Positions 17,380 to 26,455 are shown, numbered from the stretch's first letter. The stretch: 64,000 nucleotides of DNA from Novosphingobium terrae (GCF_017163935.1 NZ_JABVZR010000001.1:3658001-3722000), one strand, 5' to 3'. Made by a program: numbers and translations. The notes: a model not told the origin generated them from the sequence alone.

Positions 17380-18547
17380 GGCTGCCCCCGATCTGCACCT
17401 TCTGGCCATCCGCGATGGAGTCCGCCGGATCGTTGATGATCTTGGCATCGGGCGAGAGGCCCGAGGTGATCTGCACCGTGGCGCCCATATCGCGGCCCAC
17501 CGTGACGGGGATCAGGCGGACATGGCCATCGGGCGTCACCGTGCCCACGCGCGTCCCGCCGCCACGCAGCACCAGCGCGGAAGACGGCACCGTCACCAGA
17601 CCCACCTGCACCGGCAGGTTGAAGCTGACCTGGGCATAGCCGCCGGTCTTGAGCAGATGCTGCGGATTGTCGATTTCCAGCTGCACCTGAAGCGCGCCGC
17701 TCTGCTGGCTGATGGCGTTGGCCTGCGCCAGCACGGTGGCATGCATCACCTGACCCGGCGCTTCGGGCACGGTCAGGCCAGCGGTGAGGCCGGCATGGAT
17801 CTGCGCCGAATATTGCTGAGGCACGTTCACATAGATGCGCATGCGGTGTTCATCGGCCACGGCGAACATCGGCTGCGGGTTGGTGGTGCCGGGGCCCACC
17901 AGATCGCCGATGTCCGACTGACGCAGCGTGACCACGCCCGCGAAGGGCGCGCGCACCGTGGCATAGGACTTCATCGCCAGCAGACGGCCCAGATTGGCCT
18001 GAGCCTCGGCCACGGTGGCCGTGGCAGTGGCGGCACCGGCGTTCTTTTCGTCCGCCTCCTGATGCGAGACCGAGTTGGAGGTCAGCAGGTCGTTCCAGCG
18101 CGCGGCGGTGGACTTGGCCAGCGAGGCCTCGGCCTTGGTGCGCTGCAGCGTGGCGCGGGCCTGAATGATCTGCTGATCGAGTTCGGGCGTGTCGATGTAG
18201 CCGAGCGGCGTGCCGGCCCCGACCTGCGAGCCGATGTCCTTGTCCCACGAGCGGACATAGCCGGAGACGCGGGGGAAGATGCGCGCCGAGGTCCAGGCCT
18301 GCATCGTGCCGGGCAGCACCAGCTGGGTGGAGGTGCCCGCCTTGCCCGGCGCCACCAGATGGACGGTGGGCACGGACTGCTCATCGGCGAAGCTCTGGGC
18401 GTTGACGTCGGCATGGTTGCGGCTGAACAGCCCCCAGGCCACCACCAGCACGGCCACACCGCCGGCGATCAGCCCGATCTTGGCCAGCCCCCTGGGGGGA
18501 GCCACATGGCCGGAGAGCAGGGCATCGGATTCATTGTGTTCAGACAT
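17372..18547 (-). CDS. RND efflux periplasmic adaptor (membrane fusion protein)
   Basis: A 391-residue HlyD-type adaptor bridging permease and outer-membrane channel. One N-terminal membrane anchor (IGLIAGGVAVLVVAWGLF) is followed by lipoyl halves and a hairpin: RVSGYVRSWDKDIGSQVGAGTPLGYIDTPEL at about 90-120, a coiled-coil hairpin with ARATLQRTKAEASLAK, and the second lipoyl strand YATVRAPFAGVVTLRQSDIG near 205. The ATG at 18547 is preferred because it overlaps the permease stop by eight bases, the same junction type as the next gene. Confidence 0.88.
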   Translation of the reverse strand: MSEHNESDALLSGHVAPPRGLAKIGLIAGGVAVLVVAWGLFSRNHADVNAQSFADEQSVPTVHLVAPGKAGTSTQLVLPGTMQAWTSARIFPRVSGYVRSWDKDIGSQVGAGTPLGYIDTPELDQQIIQARATLQRTKAEASLAKSTAARWNDLLTSNSVSHQEADEKNAGAATATATVAEAQANLGRLLAMKSYATVRAPFAGVVTLRQSDIGDLVGPGTTNPQPMFAVADEHRMRIYVNVPQQYSAQIHAGLTAGLTVPEAPGQVMHATVLAQANAISQQSGALQVQLEIDNPQHLLKTGGYAQVSFNLPVQVGLVTVPSSALVLRGGGTRVGTVTPDGHVRLIPVTVGRDMGATVQITSGLSPDAKIINDPADSIADGQKVQIGGSHG

Positions 18548-21500
18548 GGACGGGCTCCGCGGCTTCATGGGCGGCAACAGGGGGGTGGGTTTCGGCAGGC
18601 TGCGAGGTGCCCGCCTTCACGTGACGGTGGACCATGGCAAAGACCACGGGGACGAAGATCAGCGTGGCGGTGGTGGCGAAGATCAGGCCGCCGATCACCG
18701 CGCGGCCCAGCGGCGCGTTCTGCTCGCCGCCGTCGCCCAGACCCAGGGCCATGGGGCCCATGCCGATGATCATGGCGAGCGCCGTCATGATCACCGGGCG
18801 GAAGCGGGTGGCACCTGCTTCCATCGCGGCCTTGTAGGCGTCTCCGACGATGGCCAGACGTTCACGGGCGAAGCTGACCACCAGCACCGAGTTGGCCGTG
18901 GCCACGCCCATGCACATGATCGCACCGGTGAGCGCAGGCACCGACAGCGTGGTGCCCGTGGCGAACAGCATCCAGACGATGCCGGCCAGAGCCGCAGGGA
19001 GCGCCGAGACGATCACCGCCGGGTCCGCCCAGCTCTGGAAGTTGACCACGATCAGCAGGTAGATCAGCACGATGGCGCCAGCCAGACCCAGGATCAGGCC
19101 CGAGAAGGCAGAGTTCATCGTCTGCACCTGACCGCGCAGCACCACCATCGAACCCTTGGGCAGATCCTTGTGCGTATCCTTGAGGATCTGCTGGATGCCC
19201 GCCGCCACGGCGCCAAGGTCACGGCCCTGGGTGGTGGCATAGACGTCGATCGCCGGGCTGATCGAATAGTGGGTGATCAGCGCCGCGGTCAGGCCGCGAT
19301 GGATGTTGCTGACATTGTTCAGCGTCTGGAAGGTGCCGACACCGGTGACGGGCACATTGTTCAGCGCCGAAATCGAGTCATTGGCATATTGCGGCGCCTG
19401 CACCACGATCGGGTAGGAGATGCCGGTCTTGGGGTTCAGCCAGAAGGTGGGCGCCACCTGCGAGCTGCCCGCAAGGTTCACCGACAGCGACTTGGTCACG
19501 TCATTCTCGGTGATGCCGATGCGGTTGGCCTGGAAGCGGTCCACATTGACCTTCAGCTCGGGATAGTTGCTCGGCTGCTGCAGGCGCACGTCGGCGATGC
19601 CGCCGATATGCTTCATGCGCGCGGCGATCTCATTGGCATAGGTCTCGTTCGCGGCATTGTCCTTGCCCGAGACGACCACGTCGATGGGAGCCGGAGCACC
19701 GAAGTTCAGGATCTGGCTGACGATGTCGGCGGGCAGGAAGGCGAAGTTGGTGCCGGGGAACTGCTGAGGCAGATCCTTGCGCAGGGCTTCGACATACTGT
19801 GCCGTCGGCTTGTGGTCTTCCTTCAGCGTGATCAGAATGTCGCCATCCTGAGAGCCGATGCCGCCATTGTTCGAATAGGCCATGTTGATGCCCGACACGG
19901 TCATGCCGATGTTGTCGACCACCGAGGCGGTCTGCTCTTCGGGCACGGTGTGGCGGATGCGCTGCTCGATATGGTCGAACAGGGCGGCGGTCTCTTCCAG
20001 ACGCGTGCCGGTGGGCGCGCGGACGTGGATGCTGATCTGGCCAGAGTCCACGGTGGGGAAGAAGTTGCGGCCCAGGAACGGCACCAGCGCAAAGCTGATC
20101 AGCACCACGCTCATGAAACCGATCACGAAGCGCTTGCGGTTGTCCAGCGCCAGCGTGAGAATGCCGACATAGACCCGGCGCACACCTTCAAAGCGCTTTT
20201 CAAAGCCATGCTGGAAGCGCTTGAAGGGGTTGCGCGTGTTGGGTTCACCGGCGGTGGCGTCATGGGTGGCCATATGCTCATGGGTGTGCGGCCCGGCATG
20301 GGCGCGCAGCAGCCAGTTGCCCATGGTGGGCACCAGCGTGCGGCTGAGCACGAAGCTGGCGATCATCGCGAAGACCACGGCCTTGGCCATGGGCGCGAAG
20401 AGGAAGCCCGCCACGCCATCCAGGAAGAACATCGGCACGAAGGCGATGCAGATGCAGAGCAGCGAGACGAAGGCCGGCTGCACGATCTGCTTGGCGCCAT
20501 CCATGATGGCGTCCTGCACCTGCTTGCCGTGTTCAAGGTGCCAGTTGATATTCTCGATGGTCACGGTGGCGTCATCGACAAGGATGCCGACTGCCAGCGC
20601 CAGACCGCCCAGCGTCATGATGTTAAGCGTCTCGCCCGTCAGCGACAGGCCGCAGACGGCAGCGAGAATGGCCAGCGGGATCGAGGTGGCGATGATCACC
20701 GTCGAGCGCCAGGAGCCCAGGAACAGCAGGATCATCAGCGAGGTGAGCGCCGCAGCAATCACACCTTCACGCACCACGCCCGAGATGGCCGCCTTCACGA
20801 AGAGCGACTGGTCGGACAGCAGATCGATGTTCACGCCATCGGGCAGCGAGGGCTTGAGCCGGTCGAGCATCGCCTTGGTGCCGTCGACGATGTCGATGGT
20901 CGAGGCGGAACCCGCCTTGAGCAGCGTCATCAGCACCGAACGCTTGCCGTTCACGCGCACTTCGTTCTGCTGCGGAGGCGAGCCGTCATGCACATTGGCC
21001 ACGTCGCGCATCATCACGGTGGCACCGTCCACGGTCTTGATCGGCAGGTTGTTGAGCGAGTCAATCGCCTCGGGGGCGTTGTTCAGATTGACGTTGTACT
21101 CATAGGTGCCGATGCGCGCCGTACCAGCCGGAATGATCTGGTTCTGCGAGGCCAGCGCCGCGCCCACATCTGCGGGCGAGAGATGGCGGGCCTGAAGCGC
21201 CTGCGGATCGAGATCGATCTGGATCTGACGCACCCGGCCACCATAAGGCGACGGCAAAGCCGCACCCTGCACTGTCGCCAGCGAGGAACGGATGGTGTTC
21301 TGGCCAAGATCGAACAGCTGCTGTTCCGACAAAACGCCCGAAGACAGCGCGATCTGGAGGATCGGCACGGTCGAGGCGCTGTAGTTCAGGATCAGCGGCG
21401 GGGTGATGCCCGCCGGCATCTGCTTCAGCACCGTCTGCGAGGTCGAGGTGACCTGCGCGGTGGCGGTGCGGATGTCCACGCCAGGGCGGAAGTAGATCTT

Positions 21501-21779
21501 CACCACGCCGATGCCGTTGTACGAGGAGCTTTCCATATGCTCGATGTCATTGACCGTGGCGGTCAGCTGACGCTCGTAATTGTAGATGATACGGCCCGAC
21601 ATGTCCTTGGGAGACAGGCCGGTGTAGGTCCACACGGCGGCGATCACCGGCACCTTGATGTCGGGGAAAATGTCGGTCGGGGTTTTGACCCAGGCAATGG
21701 AGCCGAACAGCACGATCAGAATCGCCATCACCACGAAGGTGAGCGGCCTGAGCAATGCGATCTTGACGAGTTGCAGCAT
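18540..21779 (-). CDS. RND efflux permease (HAE1/AcrB-type)
   Basis: A 1079-residue inner-membrane proton-driven pump, the normal size for this family. The first segment (LQLVKIALLRPLTFVVMAILIVLFG) is followed by the family signature TPTDIFPDI. Membrane segment 4 carries GLALAVGILVDDATVTIENI with the two acidic proton-relay residues. The second half repeats the fold, with the segment ALTGAIMCMGVATANSVLVV. The start at ATG 21779 has GAGAG upstream; a longer frame to 22007 runs into the repeat element and is not coding. It heads the operon with adaptor and channel. The two-component system immediately upstream is a candidate regulator. Confidence 0.9.
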   Translation of the reverse strand: MLQLVKIALLRPLTFVVMAILIVLFGSIAWVKTPTDIFPDIKVPVIAAVWTYTGLSPKDMSGRIIYNYERQLTATVNDIEHMESSSYNGIGVVKIYFRPGVDIRTATAQVTSTSQTVLKQMPAGITPPLILNYSASTVPILQIALSSGVLSEQQLFDLGQNTIRSSLATVQGAALPSPYGGRVRQIQIDLDPQALQARHLSPADVGAALASQNQIIPAGTARIGTYEYNVNLNNAPEAIDSLNNLPIKTVDGATVMMRDVANVHDGSPPQQNEVRVNGKRSVLMTLLKAGSASTIDIVDGTKAMLDRLKPSLPDGVNIDLLSDQSLFVKAAISGVVREGVIAAALTSLMILLFLGSWRSTVIIATSIPLAILAAVCGLSLTGETLNIMTLGGLALAVGILVDDATVTIENINWHLEHGKQVQDAIMDGAKQIVQPAFVSLLCICIAFVPMFFLDGVAGFLFAPMAKAVVFAMIASFVLSRTLVPTMGNWLLRAHAGPHTHEHMATHDATAGEPNTRNPFKRFQHGFEKRFEGVRRVYVGILTLALDNRKRFVIGFMSVVLISFALVPFLGRNFFPTVDSGQISIHVRAPTGTRLEETAALFDHIEQRIRHTVPEEQTASVVDNIGMTVSGINMAYSNNGGIGSQDGDILITLKEDHKPTAQYVEALRKDLPQQFPGTNFAFLPADIVSQILNFGAPAPIDVVVSGKDNAANETYANEIAARMKHIGGIADVRLQQPSNYPELKVNVDRFQANRIGITENDVTKSLSVNLAGSSQVAPTFWLNPKTGISYPIVVQAPQYANDSISALNNVPVTGVGTFQTLNNVSNIHRGLTAALITHYSISPAIDVYATTQGRDLGAVAAGIQQILKDTHKDLPKGSMVVLRGQVQTMNSAFSGLILGLAGAIVLIYLLIVVNFQSWADPAVIVSALPAALAGIVWMLFATGTTLSVPALTGAIMCMGVATANSVLVVSFARERLAIVGDAYKAAMEAGATRFRPVIMTALAMIIGMGPMALGLGDGGEQNAPLGRAVIGGLIFATTATLIFVPVVFAMVHRHVKAGTSQPAETHPPVAAHEAAEPVHV

Positions 21780-21903
21780 GAAAGGCGCTCTCTCGTTAAA
21801 CAATCGAGGGTTGGCGCGCCGGGCCCGGGGGGGATGGGAGGGGGACGAAGCCCGACGCGCCGAGGGGGTGCCGATGCATCTGCGCTCTTGTGCAGGTGCG
21901 AAC

Positions 21904-21925
21904 AACTTAATTAAATTTAAGTTGG
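21904..21925. promoter_or_regulatory. AT-rich palindrome upstream of the RND operon
   Basis: CAACTTAA and TTAAGTTG form a perfect 8-bp inverted repeat around TTAAAT. It lies about 125 bp upstream of the permease start in otherwise GC-rich sequence. The position suits an operator or promoter element for the efflux operon; the regulator is unidentified. Confidence 0.5.
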
Positions 21926-21983
21926 AGCGCCCCGAGCCAGCGACAATGCGAAGGGTCGGAAAAGCAAGGCAGAAAAGGGAAGA

Positions 21984-22228
21984 CGCAGGGGTGTTACACC
22001 CCTGCACCCCTTAACGTCTCCCGACGCCGGCGTGGTGTGATGGGCAGGCGTGGCGCCCCGGCGTAAGCGTAAGCGCCGCAGGCAATTCCATAATGAGAGG
22101 GGTACATCGGCCTCTCCTGCCTGCGGCGCCTTCGGGTGCGCAGGTGGAGAGGCTGAGCACAACGATTGTGAACCACTGCCGTTTCGCCGGGAGACGTTAT
22201 GGGAGCGCGAGGGGGTAACCCCCTCGCA
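21984..22228. repeat. BIME-like paired-REP element, copy A
   Basis: An intergenic element of about 245 bp. The left end is a hairpin with stem GCAGGGG/CCCCTGC (21985-22005) and loop TGTTACA. The right end is a 9-bp hairpin GCGAGGGGG/CCCCCTCGC with loop TAA (22207-22227), preceded by GGGAGC. A central inverted repeat GCGCCGCAGGC/GCCTGCGGCGC lies in between. The left stem differs from the other copies by paired substitutions that keep the helix. It ends 24 bp past the stop of the histidine kinase gene. Confidence 0.85.
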
Positions 22229-22251
22229 TCTTCCTGTTTTCCCTAAAAACC

Positions 22252-23631
22252 TTACCGCAACCGCCGCGCCACGATCCGCGCGACCAACCCCGGCCCGGCA
22301 TCGTCCAGCGAGAATTCGAAGCCGTGGAGCTGCACGATGGCCACCACCAGACTCAGCCCCAGCCCCGATCCGGGCGCCATGGCGGCCCCTGCCCCACGCT
22401 CGAATCGGCGCTGCACGCGCTCGCGCTCGCCTTCGGGGATGCCGGGGCCCGAGTCGCGCACCTCGATGGCCACCGCTTCGGGCAAGGGTTTCAGCGCCAG
22501 CGTGACGGTGGAGTTCTCCGGCGCGAATTTGGTGGCGTTCTCGACCAGATTGCTGATCGCCTCGAACAGCAGCCTTTCGTCGGCGCGGATCACCAGCCCG
22601 CCGGTTGCGGCCACGGAGAGGGTGATGCCGCGCTCCTCGGCCAGCGGGTCGTAAAGTTCCGCCACGCCGGACAGCACATCGAGCGGATCGAGATTGGCAA
22701 AGGCAGCGTGGCGGCGCGAGGCCTCGATCTCGGAAATGCGCAGCAGGGCGCGGAAGCGGGCGAGAATGATGTCCAGCTCGCCCATGGCGCCGTAGATCGA
22801 GCCGCGCAGCTCGGTGTCACCGGCGATGGTGGCATGCTGGGCGATGCGGTCAAGGCGGGCGCGCAGGTGAGTCAAAGGCGTGCGCATATCATGGGCGATA
22901 GCATCGGTGGCGCCCTTCACCTGCCCCATCAGGCGCTCGATTTCCTCGACCATACCATTGATGATGGTGCCGATCACATCGATTTCGTCGCGTCGCGGGG
23001 TTTCCGGCAGGCGGTGGCGCAGATCGCCGCGCGCGATGGCGGTGGCCATCACCTGCATGTCGCGCACGCGCCGCATCGGGCCGATGCTGAGCGAGACCCC
23101 CACCACCAGCGCGATCAGAATCGTGGCCAGACCCGAGAAGGCCATGATGATCAGCACACGCTCATGCAGATCGCGCAAAGGCGAGATGTCGCGCGCCACC
23201 ACCACCACATCGCCCGAGGACAGGCGCGCGGCCAGCAGGCGCAGCGGCAGACCGCGCGGGCCGCCATCGCTGCGCTCGAACGGCTTGTTGAGCGGGAAAG
23301 GCTCGGCCACCCGCACATTGCCCACCACCCGCCGGCCGTGGGCATCGTAAAGCGCGATGAACTCCAGACCGCTGGCCCAGGCATCGATGGCATGGCGGGT
23401 CATCACCGCCTCACGCCCGCGCGGCGTGTGCAGGATGCCGTCCATACGGGTGGTGAGAAACTGGTCGGTGCGCCAGAACAATTGCTGGGCGGTCAGCACA
23501 TAGGTCAGGCCCAGCAGGCCGATCACCGCGACGACGAAGACCGCGCAAAGCCCCGCCGTCAGGCGGAAGGCCGTGGTGTGGCGCAGATCGGCCAGACGCA
23601 GGCCAAGCAGGGTTTCGGTCAGGGGAGGCAT
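22252..23631 (-). CDS. Sensor histidine kinase of a two-component system
   Basis: A 459-residue membrane kinase. Membrane segments lie at about 22-47 and 163-185 around a periplasmic sensor region. HAMP follows (SIGPMRRVRDMQVMATAIARGDLRHRL), then the HisKA dimerisation helix with the phospho-acceptor AHDMRTPLTHLRARLDR near residue 250. The ATPase domain shows NLVENATKF (N box), DSGPGIPEGERERVQRRFERG (G1/F box) and GSGLGLSLV (G2). It starts 18 bp after the response regulator stop, so the two form an operon. The signal is unknown; the adjacent RND pump is the obvious candidate target. Confidence 0.9.
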   Translation of the reverse strand: MPPLTETLLGLRLADLRHTTAFRLTAGLCAVFVVAVIGLLGLTYVLTAQQLFWRTDQFLTTRMDGILHTPRGREAVMTRHAIDAWASGLEFIALYDAHGRRVVGNVRVAEPFPLNKPFERSDGGPRGLPLRLLAARLSSGDVVVVARDISPLRDLHERVLIIMAFSGLATILIALVVGVSLSIGPMRRVRDMQVMATAIARGDLRHRLPETPRRDEIDVIGTIINGMVEEIERLMGQVKGATDAIAHDMRTPLTHLRARLDRIAQHATIAGDTELRGSIYGAMGELDIILARFRALLRISEIEASRRHAAFANLDPLDVLSGVAELYDPLAEERGITLSVAATGGLVIRADERLLFEAISNLVENATKFAPENSTVTLALKPLPEAVAIEVRDSGPGIPEGERERVQRRFERGAGAAMAPGSGLGLSLVVAIVQLHGFEFSLDDAGPGLVARIVARRLR

Positions 23632-23649
23632 GCGGTTGGCCAGAAAGGT

Positions 23650-24327
23650 TTACTCGACCTCAAGGCGATAACCCTCGCCCTTGATGGTCTGGATCGGCGA
23701 GGGATGGCCGGGCCGCTCCAGCTTCTTGCGCAATTTGGCGATATGCACATTGATCAGATTGTCGCTCGCCTCGAAGAACCGGCCCCAAACCTGCTCGAAA
23801 ATCACCTGACGCGCAACCGGGCGACCGGCATGGCGGGCGAGAAACTCAAGCAGGCGGAACTCGGTCTGCAGCAGCGAGACCGGCTCGCCGCCGACCCAGA
23901 CCTGCCGCTTGACCAGATCGATCTCGACCTGCCCGGCGCGCAGAAAGCCATCCTCGGGATATTCGCGGTTGCGGCGCAGCAGCACCTCCACGCGCATGGA
24001 CAATTCGCTGACAGCAAAGGGTTTGGCCAGATAATCGTCGCCGCCCGCGCGCAGGCCCGCCACACGCTCATCGACATCGCCCAGAGCGGAGAGCATCAGC
24101 ACCGGCGTCTGCAAACGGCGCGCGCGCAGCCTTGCGACCAGCCCCAGACCGTCGAGGCCGGGCAGCATGCGATCCAAAGTGATGGCATCGAAGCGTTCGG
24201 TCTCCAGCCGGGTCAGCGCCACGCGGCCATCATCGACCCAGACAACATCATGCCCCTGACCCGTCAGGGCAGAGGCGATAATCTCGGCGGTTTCTGAATC
24301 GTCCTCGACGACCAAGATGCGGGCCAT
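23650..24327 (-). CDS. OmpR/PhoB family response regulator
   Basis: A 225-residue regulator partnering the kinase that follows. The receiver domain (1-118) has the acidic pair VVEDD, the phospho-acceptor in ITLDRMLPGLDG (Asp 51) and the conserved lysine in LAKPFAV. The winged-helix effector (about 125-225) shows LLQTEFRLLEFLARHAGRPV and NLINVHIAKLRKKLERPG, followed by IKGEGYRLE, all typical of OmpR-type DNA binding. It is transcribed towards the kinase and the RND genes. Confidence 0.92.
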   Translation of the reverse strand: MARILVVEDDSETAEIIASALTGQGHDVVWVDDGRVALTRLETERFDAITLDRMLPGLDGLGLVARLRARRLQTPVLMLSALGDVDERVAGLRAGGDDYLAKPFAVSELSMRVEVLLRRNREYPEDGFLRAGQVEIDLVKRQVWVGGEPVSLLQTEFRLLEFLARHAGRPVARQVIFEQVWGRFFEASDNLINVHIAKLRKKLERPGHPSPIQTIKGEGYRLEVE

Positions 24328-24371
24328 GCCGCTCTCCTCAATGCAGGTGCTCGGGGCCCCTTACCCAGGTT

Positions 24372-24421
24372 GGCCGTTCCGCCAGACGCATCGGGGGGGT
24401 GAATGCGTGGGCGGAACGGCC
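24372..24421. promoter_or_regulatory. Long hairpin upstream of the two-component operon
   Basis: GGCCGTTCCGCC (24372-24383) and GGCGGAACGGCC (24410-24421) pair perfectly over 12 bases, with a nested ACGCAT/ATGCGT stem inside. It lies just ahead of the response regulator. It may be a regulatory 5' leader structure or an operator; there is no T-tract on either side. Confidence 0.5.
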
Positions 24422-24516
24422 GTTCGGGCTTCCTCTCCGCCTGCCGCTTTTGCGCATCGCGCGCCAAGGCTCAAGTGAATAGAATTTCACTTTGGTCCTA
24501 GCGTTCAGACGCAAGG

Positions 24517-24553
24517 CGGCCTGCCGCATGGAAGCCCATGCGGCGGCAGGCCG
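24517..24553 (-). terminator. Hairpin after the tonB gene
   Basis: CGGCCTGCCGC and GCGGCAGGCCG pair, with an inner GCATGG/CCATGC helix. It lies 14 bp beyond the tonB stop and precedes the two-component promoter region, so it probably ends the tonB transcript, although no clean T-run follows. Confidence 0.55.
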
Positions 24554-24567
24554 TACCTGAACGTGCC

Positions 24568-25353
24568 TCAGTGCTTGATGATAAAGGGAATTTTTACCGT
24601 GCCGCGCACCTGCACGGCCTCACCATTGCGCATCACGGGGGACCAGCGCCATTTGCGCACAGCCTCCAGCGCGGCCTTGTCCAGCCGGGCGAAACCGCTG
24701 CTGCTGGAGACGGAAATCTCTGCGACTCGGCCATCGGTGCCCAGCAGGAGGGTGAGCGCCACCGTGCCCTCTTCCTTGTTGCGCCGCGATTCGAGCGGAT
24801 AGGCGGGCGCCGTGAAGGACAGCATCTTGGCGGACAAATCGCCACCCTCGGCCGGGCCAACCGCCTTGGGCGGCGGCGGCGCGGCGGGCGGAGCCGGGGG
24901 CGCGGGCGGCGCTTGCACCACGGGCGCGGGGGCCGGTGCGGGAGACAGGGCCACGGGCGTGGGTGCCGGCTGCTGGGTCACCACCGGTTGCTGCACGGGG
25001 GTCGGCGTGGTGGGCAGTTCCACCTTCTCGACCTCGGGCTTGGGCTGCTGCTTGGGCGCGGCGGGCGGATCAAGCTTCAGATCCAGCGCCATAACGCGGT
25101 GATGGCGGTGGTGATGCTCATGCACATTCATCCACACCAGCGTCGAGAACAGCAGGCTGACCGCCGCAAAGGCCACCACGGCGGCGGGGGCCTGACGCTT
25201 CGCGCTGCCCTGCCCATAGGTGGAGGCATAGGAATAGATCGGCTCAGCCGCGCTCGCCGGGACCAGACGCGGGCCTGCCAAGGCCGCGCCCCGCTGGGGA
25301 AGTGCGAAATCCTCCGGCGCGAAGCGCGCGAGTGCGGAATTGTCTGCCAACAT
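24568..25353 (-). CDS. tonB: Energy transducer TonB
   Basis: A 261-residue TonB that couples the proton gradient to outer-membrane receptors. The N-terminal cytoplasmic part is unusually long (about 55 residues). It is followed by one membrane segment (AVVAFAAVSLLFSTLVWM) and then the histidine-rich stretch HEHHHRHH. A proline-rich periplasmic linker spans about 95-165. The C-terminal domain (PAYPLESRRNKEEGTVALTLLL, then LDKAALEAVRKWRWSP) matches TonB_C. The ATG at 25353 has AGGGG upstream and is preferred to an ATG 13 codons earlier. A Fur-like site lies about 70 bp upstream, and the siderophore genes follow immediately. Confidence 0.9.
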   Translation of the reverse strand: MLADNSALARFAPEDFALPQRGAALAGPRLVPASAAEPIYSYASTYGQGSAKRQAPAAVVAFAAVSLLFSTLVWMNVHEHHHRHHRVMALDLKLDPPAAPKQQPKPEVEKVELPTTPTPVQQPVVTQQPAPTPVALSPAPAPAPVVQAPPAPPAPPAAPPPPKAVGPAEGGDLSAKMLSFTAPAYPLESRRNKEEGTVALTLLLGTDGRVAEISVSSSSGFARLDKAALEAVRKWRWSPVMRNGEAVQVRGTVKIPFIIKH

Positions 25354-25420
25354 GACTGCCCCTGACGTGATGACGACGTGGTGACGACGCAAGGAAGCCC
25401 GGATCGGCGACCCGGGTTAT

Positions 25421-25435
25421 TGAGAGTCAGTATCA
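25421..25435. promoter_or_regulatory. Putative Fur box upstream of tonB
   Basis: TGAGAGTCAGTATCA matches the core TGAGAATCATTATCA of the classical Fur box at 13 of 15 positions. It lies about 70 bp upstream of the tonB start and downstream of the apbE stop, so it would give tonB its own iron-repressed promoter. Alphaproteobacterial Fur sites vary, so this needs confirmation. Confidence 0.5.
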
Positions 25436-25468
25436 ATCACAGGAGCCGCCGTAAAGGCCAAAACCGCG

Positions 25469-26455
25469 CTATTGCGCCAGCATATGGGCCAAAGCAGGGC
25501 TGATCTCTTCGGAAAAGCGCTCATCAGCCATGCGGATCACCCAGCGCACCGCCAGACCGAGCCGAGTCGCCAGCGCCATGCCGCTGTGAGGATCAAGCAC
25601 GCTGAAGGCGCTGGCCCAGCCATCGGCGCTCATGGCGCTGGCATGAATCACGCTGCAGGCCACCACGCCCGAGGTGGCCGGAGCGCCAGTGCGCGGATCG
25701 AGATTATGCAGCCCCCGCACATAGCTGCCCGAGGTGGCCACCGCCAAACCATGCAGCCCCACGCGCAGATCCGGCAAGCCGGTCTGCTCCGGCGTTTCCA
25801 GATCGACCCACCATGGCTGACCGTCAGGGCGCAGCCCTTTCCCGACCAGCTCGCCGCCGACCTCGACCAGCTGGTGGATCACGCCCAGCTTCGCCAGATC
25901 GCCCGCCAGCGCATCCGCCGCATAGCCCTTGGCGATCCCCGACAGATCAAGCGACAGACCGCCCGGCTGATAAAGGCGCCCCTCTTCCAGCTTCAGCAGG
26001 CGCCAGTCGGAGGGCGGCAGCGCCTCGGCAACAGCGGTCGGCGCAGGGGCCTGCGCCACCGGGCCGGGCGGTCCAAAGCCCCAAAGGTCGACCAGACGTC
26101 CGATAGCGGGGCTGAAGGCGCCCTCGCTGGCCTCGGCGATGGTCAGGGCTTCCTGCATCACATGGGCGAAAGCGGGCGGCAAGATCTGCCAATGCCCGGC
26201 GGGCGCGGCATTGAAGCGGCACAGGGCGCTTTGCGGCTCCCAATGGCTCATCTGCGCCACCAGTGCCTCCAGCCGCGCCTCGATCACCTCAGTGACGCGT
26301 GCGGCACCCAAACCTCGCGGCAGAACGGCATGCAGGCGCCATGTCGTGCCCATCGTCGGGCCGGACAGGGTGGTGACGGGAAGGTCGGCATCCATGCTGC
26401 GCAGGGCCAACGGATCGACCTGATCCGGCAGAGCGATGCGCAGTTCGTCCTCCAT
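25469..26455 (-). CDS. apbE: FAD:protein FMN transferase (ApbE family)
   Basis: A 328-residue periplasmic-type flavin transferase, which attaches FMN to a threonine or serine of target proteins using FAD and Mg2+. Visible family landmarks are SGPTMGTTWRLHAVL at the start, EGAFSPAIGRLVDLWGFG, LDLSGIAKGYAADAL, VEVGGELVGKG and the late segment HNLDPRTGAPATSG with HASAMSADGWASAFSVL. No convincing signal peptide is seen from the ATG at 26455, which overlaps the preceding stop by one base (TGATG). It is the last gene of the receptor-Sel1-PepSY-ApbE unit. None of the neighbours shows an obvious flavinylation motif, so its substrate is unclear. Confidence 0.86.
   Translation of the reverse strand: MEDELRIALPDQVDPLALRSMDADLPVTTLSGPTMGTTWRLHAVLPRGLGAARVTEVIEARLEALVAQMSHWEPQSALCRFNAAPAGHWQILPPAFAHVMQEALTIAEASEGAFSPAIGRLVDLWGFGPPGPVAQAPAPTAVAEALPPSDWRLLKLEEGRLYQPGGLSLDLSGIAKGYAADALAGDLAKLGVIHQLVEVGGELVGKGLRPDGQPWWVDLETPEQTGLPDLRVGLHGLAVATSGSYVRGLHNLDPRTGAPATSGVVACSVIHASAMSADGWASAFSVLDPHSGMALATRLGLAVRWVIRMADERFSEEISPALAHMLAQ

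Noticed and set aside
22008..22162. Frames read out of repeat copy A and the upstream extension of the RND permease
   Set aside because: They lie in the palindromic element. The permease begins naturally at 21779 with a ribosome site.
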